Shown here piece by piece: positions 61,709 through 64,000 of a stretch of 64,000 nucleotides of DNA; positions within the stretch are counted from its first letter, which is position 1, and every line of letters begins with the position of its first letter. Under the pieces are notes generated by a model. That model searched no databases and was not told the origin of the DNA. It saw nothing but the letters and a program-made list of their open reading frames with translations. The stretch spans positions 21,734 to 85,733 of the forward strand of contig JADHZB010000189.1 of NCBI GenBank assembly GCA_015657535.1, read 5' to 3'. The position numbers and the translations under genes are program-made. The stretch is from Nephromyces sp. MM_2019 (lineage: Eukaryota; Apicomplexa; Aconoidasida; Nephromycida).

Positions 61709-64000
61709 TTAGAGAAAATCCTCGTCATGGAGGACAACGCGTTCTTCGGTATCTTCCGTCACTTGAGTGTTACTGGCCAAATATGTCTCAGCACTGTCCC
61801 CTGTTAGCTCGATGCTGAAAAGACATATAAGATGAGGTGAAAGTACAAAAACTTCTATTACATAAATAGTGAATTGACTTAGTATCAATGCTAATTTTTG
61901 TATTGCAACAAAAAGCGAGTGGACCAAAGCGAGAAATGCCAGCGGGAAGTCACTATGGTACCAGTATAACGTAGATATTAACACTCTAAAGTGCAGAGGA
62001 ATACGAGGAAATGATGTAGCGGTCTTAAACTTTAAAAAACACTGTGTGCTATCCGATCTTCTGGTGGTAGTAGGTTGAGGCTACCGGGAAAAAAAAAGGC
62101 AACCTTGTAGCACTCGGGACTATAAGTATAATATATGCCATCCAGCGTTGAAAAATTAAATGGGAGCGAAAAAAGTTCTATATAGCGAAATTTGCGGGGA
62201 ATATGATATGGGCCTTACTGCCTTGCTATAAAGATCCGTTGAATAATTCTGCTACTTCAATACTGTTTCCATAGACTTTCAAGGCGATGCAAATACTCTG
62301 CGTATTATACGTAGCTAGCAATGTTTCGCATACTGATGAAGAAATTGGAAAATGTGAAATAGATGGGAACGACAGCATAAGCGGAAAGAACCAGTGTTTT
62401 TCCGCCGTAGCAGGTACTCACGGTAATTTTTTTAAAAAGCCTAAAATGAAAAATAGCATTTGAAATATGCCATTATTCTCTATTACTTCAAGGCTTCGAT
62501 TAATTTAAATCCTGAGCTGAATTTCTACCTGATCCTTAACTATTGGTAGCCCTCATACTACAATCGCGTATTCCAATGTATCTTTTCTAATTGGTTGTAA
62601 TAAGGATGTATTAAGACTGGTAGCAGTAATTTCTTAAGCGGGCTGCTCAGGTGTGAAGTACACTTTGTGTCGTTTTCTCATGAGAACTTTGATATCCATG
62701 CTTCAAAATCCCGCTAATTATATTTCTACTTGTAACTCATGCATGTTGGCTGTACACAGCAAAGAAAAGAAATCTTCGCATGTCCTGGTAGGATGCATGC
62801 CTAATCCACTTTCTTCAAATCGTTAACATCATCGATCAATCTGGCAGTACCGACCGCTCTTTATAACTTACTCACTTCCCTCCCTGCCATTTAAAAGAAG
62901 CCTGCGAATTTGCTGCTGACGCATTACAATAAGCAGCAAGGCGTGGCACAGTAAGTGCTTACGTTCCTGTGCTGTTCACTAATCATTGACGATAGCGTCA
63001 ACTGGCTACTTCTATTTGTACCAAATCGAGGTAGAGGTGATTACCTGGCCCTTTTTTTCATGGCTACGCTGTATGCGTAGCTAGCACCGAACATGGATAC
63101 CATAACAACTAATGCGCTGATGCCTCCTGCAGTTAGCGCCGATGTGATCGTACTTCTTTTCCTTTTTTCATCAGTTGTGCTGCTTTGGAGTGGTTTTCGT
63201 GGTCCCTTGACTATAGCTGGATGTGCATGCGCATTCTTGAAGAAAGCCTTGGGAGGACGTAGAATGCCCTTATCTTGAGCCGTTTCATCTCCCTCTTCTG
63301 CGCTAGGCTGGATATGAGGCTCGATGTCATCATCAGCGGAGGGTGCTTTGGGTTTAGAATCTAGCGGAATATCCTTTTCTGGTTTGCGATCTTGATCGCT
63401 TTCAAAGTCACTCTCCTGATCGCTTTTCCCCTGTGGCTGTGGTTCTGCAATAACTCCGTCGTCCGTGTCTCCACCTATGTCGGGAACTGGTACTGCATAA
63501 CAAAGAAAATATAACAGTACAGTCTACTTAGAATTATAGCGCTTAGGAGCCCTTACTTTTCGCGGAGTTGGCTTTATTGTAAACTTTGAAGTCACGTTGC
63601 GTATTTCGTATTGGCACGCCGGATAATTTAACTCTTTCGCTTGAAAAATTCACCGTACTACGATTGAACTATAACGAAGAGTGATTCACAAAAGATAGTG
63701 GTGACTTATATTTACTTTGAAGTCTCCTAAAAATTATGTGGCCACCTTCCCTATATTTGTATGGTCTACGTCGCCCGTCCCAGCTTACTCTCTTCGGGGC
63801 GCCAGTCTTGCGTTGGCTCAGGCAACTGAGGCACTGTGGGCACGATTTCGTCTACGTTTGTAACTGCTTCAATATCTTTTGGTTCTACATCATCGGCCCT
63901 GGGTTGCAATATTTCAGCTTTGTCTGTGACATCTTCATTTTCTTCACCCACTTCACTTTCTTCGCCTTCTTCGTCCTCTTCTCCTACTTTGTCCTCTTCT
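61709..64000 (-). CDS. acidic type I membrane protein, microneme-like (3' part)
   Basis: Three exons lie in the window (minus): 63789 to beyond 64000, 63492-63045 and 61814-61709. The junctions agree in phase (1, then 2) and use good sites (GAGA/GTAAGC with TTATGCAG; GCCAG/GTAATC with TCTTTTCAG). About 254 residues are seen; the start is beyond the right edge. The first part is extremely acidic (E/D-rich, with EEDEEGEESE) and the second is an acidic, proline-containing linker. Next comes a basic KRKRST stretch, one transmembrane helix starting TSALTAGGISALVVMVS and ending near AYSVAM, then KKRAS and a cytosolic tail of about 35 residues ending VVLHDEDFL. Small residues (AGG) at the outer end of the helix resemble the rhomboid-cleaved IAGG motif of coccidian microneme proteins, and acidic tails are usual there. 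No adhesive domain is visible in this part, so the microneme link is inference. Confidence 0.85.

Noticed and set aside
1..64000. CRISPR arrays, bacterial-type operons, tRNA or rRNA genes
   Set aside because: No regularly spaced direct repeats, no operon-like tight spacing, and no cloverleaf B-box pattern outside coding exons were seen on reading both strands.

Overview
The window is AT-rich eukaryotic nuclear DNA. Long A/T runs separate short coding islands, and every recognisable gene is broken by GT-AG introns, mostly of 0.3 to 2.3 kb. I read it as an alveolate, most likely an apicomplexan of coccidian grade. The reasons are the small conserved proteins joined by long introns, a serine/threonine kinase of rhoptry-kinase flavour with no visible glycine loop, and a type I membrane protein whose transmembrane helix carries a microneme-like AGG motif. 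The species is not determined. I built all gene models by hand, from open frames, splice-site wording and codon-phase agreement across junctions. No search was run.

Layout from left to right. 0.8-5.2 kb holds a few exon-like minus-strand segments of an unidentified gene. 6.6-9.0 kb is a less AT-rich block containing decayed Ty1/copia-type integrase and reverse transcriptase remnants. 10.18-24.68 kb is a complete nine-exon minus-strand gene for an APE2/APN2-type AP endonuclease, with a canonical PCNA-binding motif at its very C terminus. 25.1-27.7 kb has small unrecognised minus-strand frames. 27.88-33.04 kb is a four-exon minus-strand protein kinase with a long low-complexity N-terminal extension. 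35.3 kb has an isolated exon-like frame, and 36.6-38.2 kb a second decayed copia-like element. 40.51-43.26 kb is a complete five-exon minus-strand MYND zinc-finger protein. 44.57-48.0 kb holds phase-compatible minus-strand exons of an unidentified gene, with a very weak resemblance to the Mediator MED13 C-terminal region. 48.2-55.93 kb is a plus-strand gene for an Ash2-like SPRY protein (the COMPASS/SET1 histone methyltransferase scaffold family), with two micro-exons. 55.9-61.7 kb is mostly non-coding. 61.71 kb to the right edge is the 3' part of a minus-strand gene for an acidic type I membrane protein.

The genes do not form one pathway: they cover DNA repair, chromatin, signalling and surface or secretory functions. 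The two points I find most worth following are the copia-type relics, which are unusual for an apicomplexan, and the microneme-like membrane protein at the right edge. Base skew supports the strand calls. The plus strand is A-rich across the minus-strand genes of the left third and T-rich across the plus-strand Ash2-like gene.
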